A stretch of DNA of 64,000 bases from Sparassis latifolia (lineage: Eukaryota; Basidiomycota; Agaricomycetes; Polyporales; Sparassidaceae): the NCBI GenBank assembly GCA_018466975.1, contig CM031561.1, positions 2,418,001 to 2,482,000 on the forward strand. The letters are read 5' to 3'. Under the pieces are notes generated by a model. The model saw only the letters and a list, made by a program, of their open reading frames with translations, was not told where the DNA came from and searched no databases. Shown piece after piece: positions 1 through 13,718 of this stretch. The position numbers were made by a program, and so were the translations under genes. Every line of letters starts with the position of its first letter. The stretch's first letter is position 1.

Positions 1-2576
1 TTCAGACTCTTGGGTTCAAGCTCAAGGATGAGACCAAAGAAATGTTTGACACAGAGGCCGGGAGGTACAACGCGCCAAACGCAACAGAGCGGTTATGGAC
101 TATCGCAGCCACCATTCTGAAATTCCTGTTATGTCGAAATAGGTTTTGCTGCAGACCGTGAAAATTCTGTTCCACTGGCCAGCACGACGTCATGTATCGC
201 GAAGCGCATCAGCGTGGGTGCTGTCCCACGTTTTGTTCTTGATAGCGTTCTGTCACTTGCACCAAGGGAAAACAAGGAAAGTAGCCTACCGGGAGAAGTT
301 CCAGTGGTTCCACAACGCCGTAGCTGACATACCGAGATTACTTGTCACTGCAGCCTATGGCAGACGGAAGGTTGGATGTTGAGAAGTTCAGATCTCGGAT
401 GCGAGCTCGCGCTACGCGCCTTCAAGCGCAGGCTCCTGTCTATGTTGATCTCATCGACTTAAACCTAACAGGACTGTCACGAATGGCTGAGCAGGCGGTG
501 CCGCGAGCACATCCCAAGCAGAAAGTTTTCAAGAAGACGGTCTGCTATCGCAGCTTCAAGGGGAAAGAAAGCCTGGATCGCGCGCTAGTACGGCTGCGCC
601 TCTGACAAAAGTCCCGTACACATATGGCGCTGGGAATATATAGCCAATCCTGAACTAGCTCTCCCAAATCTCAACTTCATTCGAGCCCCGACCCTCACGG
701 CAAGGATGATGGAGGCCTACATCAAGTACTGGCTATTATACGTTGCACCTGTCTGGCGTAACTTTATTTGAAGGCCCCCCCAGGACACAGCTAATCAGAT
801 GGTCACTCTGTACGTCTGATACCTCGAACGTCTTCTACTCGGTATCCCGCGTATGGCTCAGGGAGATTAAAGCTATGTATGTCGTCAGATCCGAACCGGC
901 CAGAGTCTCTATACGCCGGTGGACTCGGCATTGACTTTCCCTCCAAGAAAGGTACGTATCGTCAGCACTGAGAGCACTCGCCGTTGTGGCGCATGTCACC
1001 TTTCCTTCGTGGGATCTGCTTGCTCACTCACTGCCGAAAGACTTTAGCAACGTGCATGAAGGCACCGGCAGATCAAAGTAAAATTCCTGACTCGCCCAAT
1101 ACTAGCGAGTTTATCTCTCCCGTATCGAGGTGGTAAGTTCTTCTTCCGTCTTCTTCCGCTATATCTGATATGTACTACGAGTGGGAAAGTTGCAGGAGAA
1201 CGACCGACGTCGTCTCAGCCTATAGTCGTCTCTGAACGCTATCGTTGAATATCGAAACATCTCTCTCTTAGAGTTTGACTGTGAGCTATCTCTTGGCTCT
1301 CGACGTGCACGCGCCGCTCTCAGCGGTGGGACCATGCATACTGCTTCTGGCGCCTGAAATCCAGCACACCGCTTGCAGCACCCATTCATCGCTCCCTGCC
1401 GCGCAAAATTCCTTCTTACTCCGTGCGTCTTCGTATAACTGCATTTGTCTTAGGTCGATTGCGAGCGCATCCCTTGCCCACAGATACCACCGTCCTCTAG
1501 GCTTGCGTGATACTCGTGATATTTCGTCACTAGTACCTTCTCTTTCACGTACTTGAACACTTCTGGCCCTTGACTGTGCAACGTTCTCTCTGATTTCAAA
1601 TGTCCGTGTGCATGTTCGTCATGTCGACTCCCGCAATATTTTTACGAAGGAAGCAATTGTCAACCGCATTATACAGCCAGCTGGTCCTCGTTCCTTGCTC
1701 TTTAGTCAACAATTTTTCCCCAAGTTCATCCGCTCAAAGTTCGTCCGCATCGGCATTCAAGTGATCGATCTCTGCCTCCTAAATCTCTCGCGGAGGCAAT
1801 AGACACCAAAAGGCCGCCTTTGAGGACGAATCTCAGGCTCTCGATACTTACTCCTACCGATGCTCGATCAACTGACCGTCCAACCCCCAAAATAGCAGTG
1901 CACCCCAGTCACCAGCTCTCGCGTCGTGCGCACCCAGTGGGGGTGGTTGATTCGTACCGCGCATGAAAATAGCCCAAAGCAGCTTCTTCTACGGGGCTTC
2001 TTCCGTCCACCTTCCCCCTGGGGGATCTTCGGACGACCCCATTCTCACTATCCGACCGCCAGGCCACTTCCGTATTTCTTCCGACATACTTCTCTGTTTC
2101 GTGCACGATGGCTATCACTTCAGGTACGACGAAGGGTGGCACTGCAACATTCCCATCCGATAACATGTGCGGACGCTGGCTGCGCTGGCCTACTGGTGCC
2201 GAAGCTCTTCCGAGCCAAGCTTGGAGCAGATAGAGCATCAGACGGGCGCAGCGAGTCTATTTTGAAGCGTTGAAGGAGGTTTAGCGTGAGTCTGATTCCG
2301 CTTTTTGGAACTCATGCTCGCATTGAGAGCGCTGTACGGTGAAGCTATGCTGATAGGTTCAACAAAGATTCGCGATGATAGATACCAGCTCAGTCCGCAA
2401 GGCGGTTGTGTGTATATTATAATTAGCGGTGAACAAACTTACTTGACTGCGTACACGCAGTTCGCATGGAATTGAACTATCGTTATCTCAAATATCTATC
2501 TCTTCGTTGGTGGAGCACTCAGCAAATAAACATTATGGAACCAGAGGTGTAATATTTGTGCCGGATACATTAGTAT
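1..2576. other. No resolved gene; scattered open fragments
   Basis: I could not build a gene here. A frame open from base 2 to about 154 on the plus strand (reading ...LGFKLKDETKEMFD...) looks protein-like but has no start in the window and ends at a stop. Open stretches near 342-605 and 660-770 are in different frames without convincing splice sites to join them. This may be the decayed 3' part of a gene that begins to the left of the window, or chance. No tRNA, tandem repeat or transposon end was seen. The last few hundred bases probably hold the 5' flank of the tRNA gene. Confidence 0.4.
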
Positions 2577-2658
2577 GGCTACCTGGCGCAATGGTAGCGC
2601 GTTTGGCTTCGATTGCCAGCGTACCAAAAGGTTGCAGGTTCGAGTCCTGCGGTGGTCA
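2577..2658 (+). tRNA. tRNA-Arg(TCG) with a 10-nt intron
   Basis: A full cloverleaf can be drawn. The acceptor stem GGCTACC pairs with GGTGGTC at 2651-2657, with A at 2658 as discriminator. The D stem is GCGC/GCGC around AATGGTA. The anticodon stem TTTGG (2602-2606) pairs with CCAAA (2624-2628). The T arm is GCAGG-TTCGAGT-CCTGC. The anticodon TCG occupies 2609-2611. A 10-nt intron (2613-2622) follows one base after the anticodon, the standard position for nuclear tRNA introns. An identical copy lies in inverse orientation at the other side of the Cdc7 gene. Confidence 0.93.
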
Positions 2659-2818
2659 TGAGCCAGGGGTATCTGTTTTTGCACTCAATTTGATTTTCTG
2701 AATTAAGTTGTTTTGTTCTACTCTACAAATAAGAATGTTTCAACTAACTATAAGCTCTTTTAGCATTGGTGTTAATATTGTTCGCCTGAGAGAAACGCAA
2801 CGATTACAACATTTATGA

Positions 2819-5169
<2,351 letters not shown>

Positions 5170-5347
5170 ATATCAAGAGCTCGACCGGCCTAGCACAATG
5201 TCGCAAGAAACACAAAAAAGTAAGACATCAAGAAATTATGTGTTACGCTGTCGTCTGCAGACCACACCATCGACAAACCGTGAGACGCGTCGCATCACGT
5301 GGGGGTCTCAATGGTGAACATTGCAAAACGTCTGCACAATTTGCACA

Positions 5348-5429
5348 TGACCACCGCAGGACTCGAACCTGCAACCTTTTGGTACGCTGGCAATCGAAGC
5401 CAAACGCGCTACCATTGCGCCAGGTAGCC
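5348..5429 (-). tRNA. tRNA-Arg(TCG) with a 10-nt intron, second copy
   Basis: The reverse complement is identical, base for base over all 82 positions including the intron, to the tRNA-Arg gene on the other side of the Cdc7 gene. The flanks differ, so the identity is limited to the tRNA itself. It has the same TCG anticodon and the same 10-nt intron one base 3' of the anticodon. It lies about 180 bp upstream of the Cdc7 start and about 130 bp upstream of the ubiquitin hydrolase, between two divergent genes. Confidence 0.93.
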
Positions 5430-5563
5430 ACAAGAATTTGGAGGGACAGATACATTTCGACTCGTTTGTTATATGGCAGACGCCGCTCTTGGGAGGGACA
5501 GCTTGAGGTCGGACGCTCATGTCGGGAGCGAATGTTTGAGCTAGGCTTGAGCAACTAGCGCAG

Positions 5564-8242
5564 ATGCTCCTGGACGATATTCGCTACCTCGCCTACCTGC
5601 TCGTCTCCAGCCCTGCCTTCCAGCTGCTCTTCCCCTTTCTTATTCTCTTCCTCGTCCCTCTCCTCGTCCTCTCCCTCCACGCTCGCAAAGCCGCCATCGC
5701 TGCCTCCATTTTAATGGTCCTCGAAGCACTTGCCTACGCCCTCCCCTGGAACTGGTTCGACTCCCATTCGACACCCGCCCATGCAGAGAAGAGGAAGTCC
5801 CGCAAGAAGGCCGTCCGCACCCGTGCAGACGAGCTCGCCAGCAGGAAGGCCGAAAACCATGGTGCGTCGCATCCTCGCTCACTGCCTTCTCCGTATCTGC
5901 TCAACTTTCGGGTCGCAGAGCTCTCAGAACACCTTGCGGCTGACGGGGGTTACTACCCTGGGCTCGTCAATATCTCTGGCACGTATTGCTTCATGGACTC
6001 CACCCTGCAGGTACGTGTCGATAGCGCATACATCACCTTACCATGTACTCATCTCGCTTGCAGGCGATGGCCTCCCTCACATATCTGCAGCCCCACATAG
6101 ATGCCATCCACGCCAAAGCCGTGGCGCTAGACGTACCCACCCCCGTCGTAGACGCCCTCCGCGCGCTCCTCCACAGTCAGTCCATTCCTAAAATGCCCTT
6201 GTCCCCGCACTGACCCGGTTTCCCACTAGCCCTGAACACCCCCAGCTCTGCACCCTCAGCCCTGCGCCCCATCGAGATGATCAGCGCTCTCTCCGCATCA
6301 TCCTCCGCGCGGCACAATTCCCTCTTCTCCTCGCGCGAGCACCAGGACGCCCAAGAGCTTTTCCAGCTGCTCTCCGAGTGCATCAAGAATGAAGCGGCCG
6401 CCGTCGACCGCGAGGGGCACAGAGACCGCGGACTCGGTGCGCTCGCGCACGCCGAGGGCCCTGCCTCCCGCGAGATAGGTACGAGCGTCTTCGACGGGCT
6501 TACCGCGAATCGCCGAAGTTGCATGGAGTGTGGGTACACCGAGGCGGTCATGCACTTCGCCTTCGACAACTGGCAATTGGCTGTCCCCCGGCTTACGGTG
6601 CGTGCGTTCCTGACTTCTCCGATACGGCTTCGGACTTATTCACCGACATGACTTGGTTGGCGTGCAGTCGGCGTGCAGGCTCGAGGACTGCTTGGAGGAT
6701 TACACGAGACTTGAGATCCTGACGGACTGCGTCTGCCGCAAGTGCTCCATGCTCGCGACGTACTACCGGCTACAGCAGGAAGCAGAGAAGCTGACGGAGG
6801 CTGCGGATGTGCACGAATCCAGTCCGTCGAAGAAGAAGCGGGCGCGCGAGGCACGGAAGTTGCTTGCACGCGTAAAGGCTGCGATAGACCAGGGTCGGAT
6901 CGAGGAGGACATCAAAGGCGTGAAGATGGAACGAGTGTTCAGCAAGGCATCGACTAAGCAGGCGATGATAGCCAGAGTGAGTAGCCTTTTGCACCGTCTC
7001 TCGAATATTCCTCACGGACCTGCTCACTAGCCTCCGCGCGTGCTCGCACTACATCTCAACCGTTCCGTCCACTATGGCCACTACGCGGGCAAGAACACCT
7101 GTCGCGTACTCTTCCCCGAGATCCTCGACCTGACACCATACACCACCTCCGGCCAGCTCTCGACCGTCCCCTCCGTACCCATATCCACACCTGCGCCCGC
7201 ACTACCGCGGAGCACGACCCCGACGCCTGCGAGCGTCTCCGCACCACGCACGCTCTACCGCCTCGCCGCCGTCGTCTGCCACTACGGCGCCCACTCCTTC
7301 GGGCACTACGTCTGCTTCCGGCGCAAACCGCGGCGGCACGCAACGCCTCCAACCCTAGCGTGCCCGCTCAGCTGTGAGTGCCCCCGTTGCGCGCGCTTCG
7401 GGCCCGTGCGCGACGACGCGGACCCGGATCCGGACGCCGCGCGCCCCGGGTGCGGCTGGCTCCGCGTGAGCGACGACAGCGTACGCGAGTGCGGGCTCGA
7501 GAGCGTGCTGCAGGAGGGCGCGGGCGTGTTCATGCTCTACTACGAGCGCGTCGTCCTCCCGCGCGGCGGGCCGTACATGGTGCGCTCACCGCGCAGCTCC
7601 GAAGAGACGCTGCGCCCCGAGGGCGTGCGCGCGAACGGCTCGTGGGCGTCCCTCGCCAGCGAGGACGGCGGAGTTGTGCTGCATACGCCGGTGCCGAAGG
7701 CGGTTGGGCCGCGCATTGTGCGTAATGTGTCGGCGCAGGTGCGCGGAATGTCGCGCTCGCCGTCGGCCCGCGAGGAGGGCACCCCTCAGCCGCTTCCGAA
7801 GATGCTGAACGGGAAGTTGCATGCGGGCCTTAATGGGGATGCAGTGCTGCCAAATGGAGACGCTTTTCTACCACCACAAGACAGAGATGCAGCTCTAACG
7901 ACCCAAGACGGAGGTGCAGTTCTAGCACTACAAGACGGAGATGCAGTTCTAGCACCGCAAGACCGCAAATATGAATCAGAACCTGAACCGGAACCGAACG
8001 GCGTCGTCGAAGCGACAATAGCTGCGCCTGCTCCGAGCGTCGAGCCTAAGTCTGAGCATGAAGCAGCACCCGCGACGTCGCCGGTACGCCCCTCATCCTC
8101 CTCGAAGCCAGCATCGTCCCCATCACCGTCTCCCCGTCTGCCCAGACAGCCGCTTCCCCGCGCGTCCCCGCAACCGCAGCGCATCGCCTCACCAGCGGGG
8201 CGCCCGCCGTCCCCCACGCGAATGGTCGGTCTGCGCGCATAG
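5564..8242 (+). CDS. Membrane-anchored ubiquitin-specific protease (USP/UBP family), 796 aa
   Basis: A cysteine protease that removes ubiquitin from proteins, of the N-anchored type seen in yeast Ubp1 and Ubp16. Exons are 5564-5861, 5919-6010, 6064-6175, 6230-6597, 6668-6976 and 7031-8242; the sum is in frame. Residues about 10-65 form one or two hydrophobic segments followed by a basic stretch, so the enzyme probably sits on a membrane facing the cytosol. The Cys box is GLVNISGTYCFMDSTLQ with Cys123, one residue longer than the common GLxNLGNTC form. The His box is YRLAAVVCHYG...SFGHYVCF with His485, followed by GWLRVSDDSV and a FMLYYER end. Residues beyond about 560 are Pro/Ser-rich and hold a 9-residue tandem repeat. 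The natural substrate cannot be told from sequence. Confidence 0.9.
7853..7960 (+). repeat. 27-nt tandem repeat (4 units) inside the ubiquitin protease gene
   Basis: Four adjacent 27-nt units encode 9-residue repeats of the form (N/D)xDA(V/F/A)LxxQ: NGDAFLPPQ, DRDAALTTQ, DGGAVLALQ and DGDAVLAPQ. A partial, more diverged unit precedes them. The last two units differ by only a few bases, so the array probably expanded recently or is being homogenised. It lies in the disordered C-terminal region, away from the catalytic domain, where changes in copy number would keep the frame. Confidence 0.8.
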
Positions 8243-8608
8243 CATAACAGAAGGTTCCCGTGCCCCGGCATCCACATGTGTATCTGTAGTAATGTCGCTA
8301 TCTTACATCAATATTCCCCTCCAGTCGTCGCATGTTTCATTTCCTTTTACCACGTTCTGTGATCCCAAAGGCGGGCTTTGAAGAATGCTGTTGCCGCTTC
8401 CTGCGGGAGAGCTCTAACATGTCCATTCCGCTGCTAGTCAAGATCCAATATACAAATAATACAGTCCAGGTCCTTCTCTCCACGAAGTACCAGCGAGATA
8501 GATGATGTCAGTATGTACAATACGGCGCAGCGTCCGCGCGGCGGGGAGCAGCGTCTCCTGGGCACGGCGCTGACGGGCCAGATACGAGGTCCCGGAAGGG
8601 GAGGTGGA
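8243..8608. other. Intergenic: convergent 3' ends
   Basis: Space between the 3' end of the ubiquitin protease gene (plus strand) and the stop of the small unknown gene (minus strand). It should hold both 3' untranslated regions. No RNA gene, repeat or open frame of interest was seen. Confidence 0.6.
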
Positions 8609-9041
8609 TCACCAGTAGACCATGCGCTCTATTGTCCGGTGTTTGGGCACCGTCGGGCGGGTGTACGAGATCGTCCGCTTCACGCGGGTGACGGTGGGGT
8701 ACCTGTGCAATCGCGGCGAGCTCAGGGCACGCGGGTGCAGTATGGGGTAAGGGGGACACACCAGGCTTGGTAGACCTCTTCGGGCCCGAGCTGCACCTCG
8801 ACGATCTGCCGGCCCTGCGGGGGAGGTCAGCTGGGCTCCGAGTGAATATGGGTGGTACGGTGCTCACAGCGTAGTCGATGTGGGACCCGATGACGAGGCC
8901 CTCTTTTCGGCCGTACTGGCCGTGCTGCACGGCGACGATATCGCCGGGCTACAGGTAGCGCATGCAGTTAGTTAACACTTGGTGCGTGGATGTATGCAGG
9001 CGAAATCGACTCACGGCGATGGATTCATCAGAGGACGACAT
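8609..9041 (-). CDS. Small unknown protein, 84 aa, spliced
   Basis: Four exons (9041-9015, 8948-8868, 8814-8762, 8702-8609) join in frame to 84 codons and a TGA, each with clean GT-AG ends. The product begins MSSSDESIA and continues with PGDIVAVQHGQYG, then a second half with EVQLGPEEVYQAWYP and a basic end. The GDIVxVxxGxYGRxEG pattern and the short beta-rich make-up recall KOW/SH3-like RNA- or protein-binding barrels, but that is only a resemblance. There is no signal peptide or membrane segment. I do not recognise the family. Three introns in such a short frame, all keeping phase, argue strongly that it is a real gene. Confidence 0.75.
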
Positions 9042-9723
9042 GGTGATACTGATAACGACTTACAGACGAGCACGGTTCTCGAGAGCTGAGGACGCAGGTA
9101 GGCGAGGGACGAGGAGATGCAGAGGAAAAAAATGGGAGAAAAATAAGTTTTTATAGATAAGATGTGCGGGCCCTGGGAGTGTTCCGTCGTGTTCTCGTGC
9201 GGCAACCACGAGGCAAGTCATGGTCGCCGTCGCGCTCTGATGGACTCCGTTTCCCGACCCCTTGTCCTCCATTTGTTGACCGCGTGAAATGAACAGGAAA
9301 TTTGCAGCCGACGCGGACACCCCGGGCGATAATTGCGCGCAATTGTTGTATGGCCTTTTATCCGAATTTTTATTGTTTGAATTTTTTCTCGCTCGGAGTC
9401 TCATCGTCGCGTATAGCGCTAGGCGGGCACGCGCTGGAGCCTCACGGCATCAGAATATCCTGGCGAGGGCGGCGTGTCGGGCAGTAAAAATGACGATCAT
9501 GACAAACCGAAGCGAGAGATGGCTGCGTGAATCAAGCAGCTGGCACATGGCGGACACGCGCAACGATTCCACATCGCCATCGGATGCTGCCAGAAAAGCT
9601 GCGTGAACTATCGATACACCTATTCAGAGTAAGCACTACTATTACAGTGATCCACAAGACGTCAACGGGCTACACTGTGCAGCGTGTGCAGAGGACGCGA
9701 GGAATGCACGCACACAACGGCCC
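9042..9723. other. Intergenic: promoter of the small unknown gene and 3' flank of the DNAJC28-like gene
   Basis: About 680 bases upstream of the 84-residue protein and downstream of the DUF1992 gene. An A-rich stretch lies at about 9124-9150. No tRNA, repeat or supported frame was found. Confidence 0.6.
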
Positions 9724-11281
9724 TCATCGACCTCGTAGGGCACCCCACCAATCGCGGAGTAGATCGCGGATACGCAACCTCGCCCAGGTGTCTGCGACAG
9801 CTGCCCCGGAGGCAGTGCCCTCCTCCTCGGCGTCAGTAACGCCCCGGGGTTGAGGGCTAACGCTGCTGGCCTGCATCCTCTCAGCAAGACCGCGCAAGAT
9901 GTCCTCCCCAGAATCGCGGTACACGCGCTCGAGCTCGGCCGTGCGCATGTAATATGGTCTGCGCACGGCGTAGGGTGCCAGGCCGTTGTATTTTCTGACA
10001 AGCGAGTTCACCTCCTCGAGCGCCGTGTCGTGGTACGACTTCTCACGCGCCTCCCATTCTGCATCGCGCAGCGAAGTAACATCGGTGAGTGTCAAGGTAG
10101 GAAGCAGGGCTAGGGGCTGGGAAGAGGTGAGCATTCGGATAGCACGGCGGATCCAGGACTGCTTGACCACTTCGCGGAAGGAGGCGATCGCAGCTTCCAG
10201 CTCTGCAGACGCAGTCAACACCTTGAAGACGAGCCTAATCAGCATACTGACCCCTGTATTTCCACCCACGGAGGAGCAGCACCGTTGCGTTGGACAATTC
10301 TGTTCATGAGGAATTCCTCTCGAGCGATAAACGGATTCCTCTCTTGAGTGGTGGACGCAAGAGGTTGTCCTCGACCTTTGACAGTCTTGAACAAGCCTTC
10401 CATGCGGGCTTTCTGCATACAATCGGTTACTAGAGTAGTATACATGAGATACTAGGACGCACCTCTATTCTGTCTTCTACCAAACTCGCCCAGCCTTTCA
10501 TGCTGACCGGGTTTGGTCGTCGATAGTCAGTTGCCCCGCCTCTCTTAATTCCGAGACGATAGTCTAGGGTGGATTCCCGGGCTCTCGACAGCCTGCCAGC
10601 CTTCTCCGTCCGCTTCCTGGCTTCCTTCTCCTTCTTCCTTGCCCGCTCGTCCAGCGACTGTGAGATGACGGGGCTCCTTGGCGGTGAGGGGATACGTCCA
10701 TAGCGAACACTCGAAGTTGCATGTGAGGGGGCCTTGAAGGTCGTGTGCCAAGGCTTGTGTCCCTCAATCGACGGCAGCAGCGGCTCGTTCGCAGACCTGA
10801 CACGGACCACGTGTGCTGCCTGTGCCTCGATCTTCGTCCCCCCCTCACCAACCGCGTCTCCACTAGTGTTAACACCATCTTCAGCACTCACCGAACCTGT
10901 GTCGGGGATATGCACCCGCGGCGGCGCCTGCCTGAGCTTCTCGTCCGCCGAGCGTATCTGCCCGCCGCGCAGAGGTTTGTACTTATCGACGAGCATGCGG
11001 AGTACCGCGTGCTCCAGCGGCTCGTCGCCCGTCCAGTTCTCGTTTTCGCGCTCTAGGGCGGCAGGACGCGCAGGGGCAGCGCGCTCTGCCGCCTCCTCTC
11101 GCGCGGCGTCCTCGAATAGCTTCGCACTCGCACGATGGTCTGGGCGGCTGGACGATGCATCAGCGTTGACGTTAGCGTTGGCTGCATCACGCGCGAGGAG
11201 GCGGCGGTGAAGGCTGTGCGGAGCTCTGAGGGGAACTACTAGGGGACGAGCTTTTGAGTATGGTAGTCGCACAGAGATCAT
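9724..11281 (-). CDS. DnaJ homologue subfamily C member 28-like protein (DUF1992), 486 aa
   Basis: A DUF1992/DNAJC28 family protein, likely mitochondrial because the first 40 residues are rich in Arg, Leu and Ser with almost no acids. Exons are 11281-10463, 10412-10248 and 10200-9724, which closes in frame at 486 codons. The conserved core reads GRGQPLASTTQERNPFI...EEFLMNRIVQRNG...PPWVEIQ, then a helix with REVVKQSWIRRAIR, matching the family pattern of GxPL...NP(Y/F)...LNRIL..G..PPWVEL. No J domain is visible, as in other members of this group. The last junction is the uncertain one: the expected residues force the rare acceptor at 10201-10202 a few bases after a stronger one. The molecular role of the family is poorly known. 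Confidence 0.85.
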
Positions 11282-13623
11282 GCAGGTCGGAGGTCAAGTC
11301 GGGTCTCAGCCACATCTCAAGATCTCAGATCTCCTCACCGTCTATCGCTCGGGCCGCGCTGAGTATTGAAGTCTCCCCTAGTGGCGTGATATAACACACC
11401 AGGTGCGACACGGTGAGATTGGCAAAAATATCGGCATGATAGAGCTTGCCCTGCCAGAAAGACAGAGTAAGTTTAATCTCGTTCGTGTCGACCTTTCGGA
11501 CTCCCTGGAAGCAACATCAAGAGCGCACGAACCCAGTAACGTTATGTAGGTCATAAAAATATCTCAACATTTTGCGTGCAAGATCGTGCATGCATTCTTC
11601 ATGGGAAAGGTTCCAGTGTTCTTCGGGGCATGATTAGCTTTCAAACCATCCAAAATTCAAGCATAATGAGGGAAGCCTGCATCCACAGAGCAGAGCGCGA
11701 GCAACCGCAAACTCTGATCTAGCCAATGCGGGTCTAAAATAAGGCACCTGCCCAGGCGATCAAAGTAGGGAAATCAGGGAGGGACATAATTGAACAGGAC
11801 ACATGAATAGTCAGCGAGAAGGTGCAAAAACACGAAGAGCAACAACACAGAGGGCCGAGGGCTCCGAGTCATAGTCATGCTCACCTCAAGCCTGAGGCTG
11901 CGGCAGTCGAATTACGACGGAACAAGTGCCCCTGATTCTGGCATTCCACAGACCGTATTGATATGTTTTGATCAAGGGACCAGGGTCGCAACAAGATGCT
12001 GCTCAAGTTGCACAGACCTTTCTTAGATTGGGAGACAGACGGACACTGCATAATTAGTTGAGTAACAGAAGGTCCGTTGCAGTGGATAGAACCAACGCGG
12101 AAATAAAGCTGTGAAGTACACAGCGGGTTACAAAGCGGATAGAACCAACACCGCTTCTTCCCCAACGTACAATATGCAGTGGATACAACCGACACCGAGA
12201 CGAATATATTCTCCAAGTACGAGATAATGAAACAGAGGGGATAAAGCCGACGTTGAGATTTTCAAGAATCCACGTACGTCGGACCCAACATATCGCCAGT
12301 TGTGCGACATCGTCTCGAAAGTTCGGTGCCAGCGGTGGATCATCTTCCACAACGGCACAACGACATGCCTACACAGCCGTTCTCCAGCTCCATGTTTGAG
12401 TACCTCGTCCAGGCGGGCCAACAGCAACGCGAGTCTTCGCTTCGGGTGACCTGTACGTCTCAAAGCAGCGGTGGGGTAAGCGTTCGAGCGCGCTGACTCG
12501 CAGCGCTTGAGCAGACAGCTTCATGGCCATACTTGAGGAAGTGGCGAACGCGACCGTCCTTGTCCTGGGCTGGGCAGGCGAAGGGTTCTGATGCCTCTGG
12601 CTATTTGTGGTGGGCGCGAGAGCGATCGAGAGCGTAGGTACCCGGCGCGACGGCGGCCTGACAGCCTGAGCCTGAGGACGGTGCGCGATAAGTAACAGCA
12701 TGGAGATGGAAGACGGACTTTGGGTTGGATGGGACCCTGCCACCGCGGAGCTGGGTGGCGGTGTGTAACAAATAATGTTGCTCTCCGAGTCGCCTTGGCA
12801 CGCTCCCGGCTCAGAGCTTCCATAGGACTGAGCGACACCCGCATGCCGTATGCTCTCCAGCGTGGGGATCTCTTGCGTTCCACCTTATTCCCGTGCAGCA
12901 TGCGAACTGCCGGTGGCACAGTACTCGATTCAGCACGTCCGGTTTCAGTTCCAGTGCTTCCACGACAAGTAGCCGGAGGAGGCGGCCGACCCGCCAACCA
13001 TGATGACCGCACAGGTGCATCAAACCGGTATGTTTTCCGTAGCTGTCGTGCGTGAAACTCCCACTTCTATGAGCCTGAGTAGCGTCCGCACTGCCCCTGA
13101 AAATGCTGATTCAGAACGGCCTCGTTGTGCCTCGCCTTGACGTGGCGCTCGACGTCGCCTGTGCCGGCGCTGGAGGATAAGGTGGTCATTAGGACGGTGA
13201 AGAGACAGATACTTGAGTTAACGCACATCCATTCGTAAAATAACGCGTGCGATACACAGATGAGTTTATCTGCTTGAGGTGCAGAATAATTCAGCGGCCT
13301 CAAGAAAGACGATACATAGTACTCAACTCTTCCATTGTTTGACTAGTGTCCACGGTTGAGCACTGAGACGGACGCGCTTATGCTCGGGCAAGGCGGTCCC
13401 GTGAGATCTGATCTGCTGGTTACGCCGGAAGGTCTCCATCATTCGTTTGATGCAAACACCAACCGAGCGCTGATGGTGCACGTAGAGACCTATAGATAAC
13501 AATAGAACACTCTTCTAAAAAACAAGTAGTAGAGACTCAGCAAGTCGCAGGCAAAAACTGTGGCGGCGTACATAATAGGAAAGCATATCAAGGCGTCAAA
13601 AACCAGACACAGATATTCCTTAG
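11282..13623. other. Gene-poor stretch, no supported gene
   Basis: About 2.3 kb without a convincing gene. Minus-strand frames between about 12350 and 13070 are open for 60-160 codons and G+C-rich. One reads HTGLMHLCGHHGW, faintly like an ankyrin turn, but the frames do not join through good splice sites and contain no complete motif. This could be a decayed gene. The part just left of it (11282-11880) is the promoter side of the DNAJC28-like gene. Confidence 0.5.
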
Positions 13624-13718
13624 TGTTCCTAGTGGGAGTCGAGCCCACGTCTTCACAGTTCAAGTACTTCAGGAGTCGGTACCACAATGTGATGATCTAA
13701 CCACTAATCGATAGGAAC
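13624..13718 (-). tRNA. tRNA-His(GTG) with a 23-nt intron
   Basis: On the minus strand the acceptor stem GTTCCTA pairs perfectly with TAGGAAC, with A as discriminator. The D arm is GATT-AGTGGTTA-GATC. The anticodon stem TCACA pairs with TGTGA, and the loop holds anticodon GTG. A 23-nt intron follows one base after the anticodon. The T arm is GTGGG-CTCGACT-CCCAC, with C in place of the usual T at position 54. Without the intron the length is 72. A close relative lies 3.2 kb away, beyond the Grr1-like gene, with a quite different intron. Confidence 0.92.

Noticed and set aside
7786..8277. 163-codon minus-strand frame
   Set aside because: Antisense of the G+C-rich, repeat-bearing tail of the ubiquitin protease; its repeated ELHLRL-type pattern mirrors the 27-nt minisatellite.
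12521..13012. 163-codon minus-strand frame, considered as an ankyrin gene
   Set aside because: Only one weak turn-like motif, no second repeat in frame, no joining splice sites and Arg/Ser/Pro-rich composition typical of chance frames in G+C-rich DNA.
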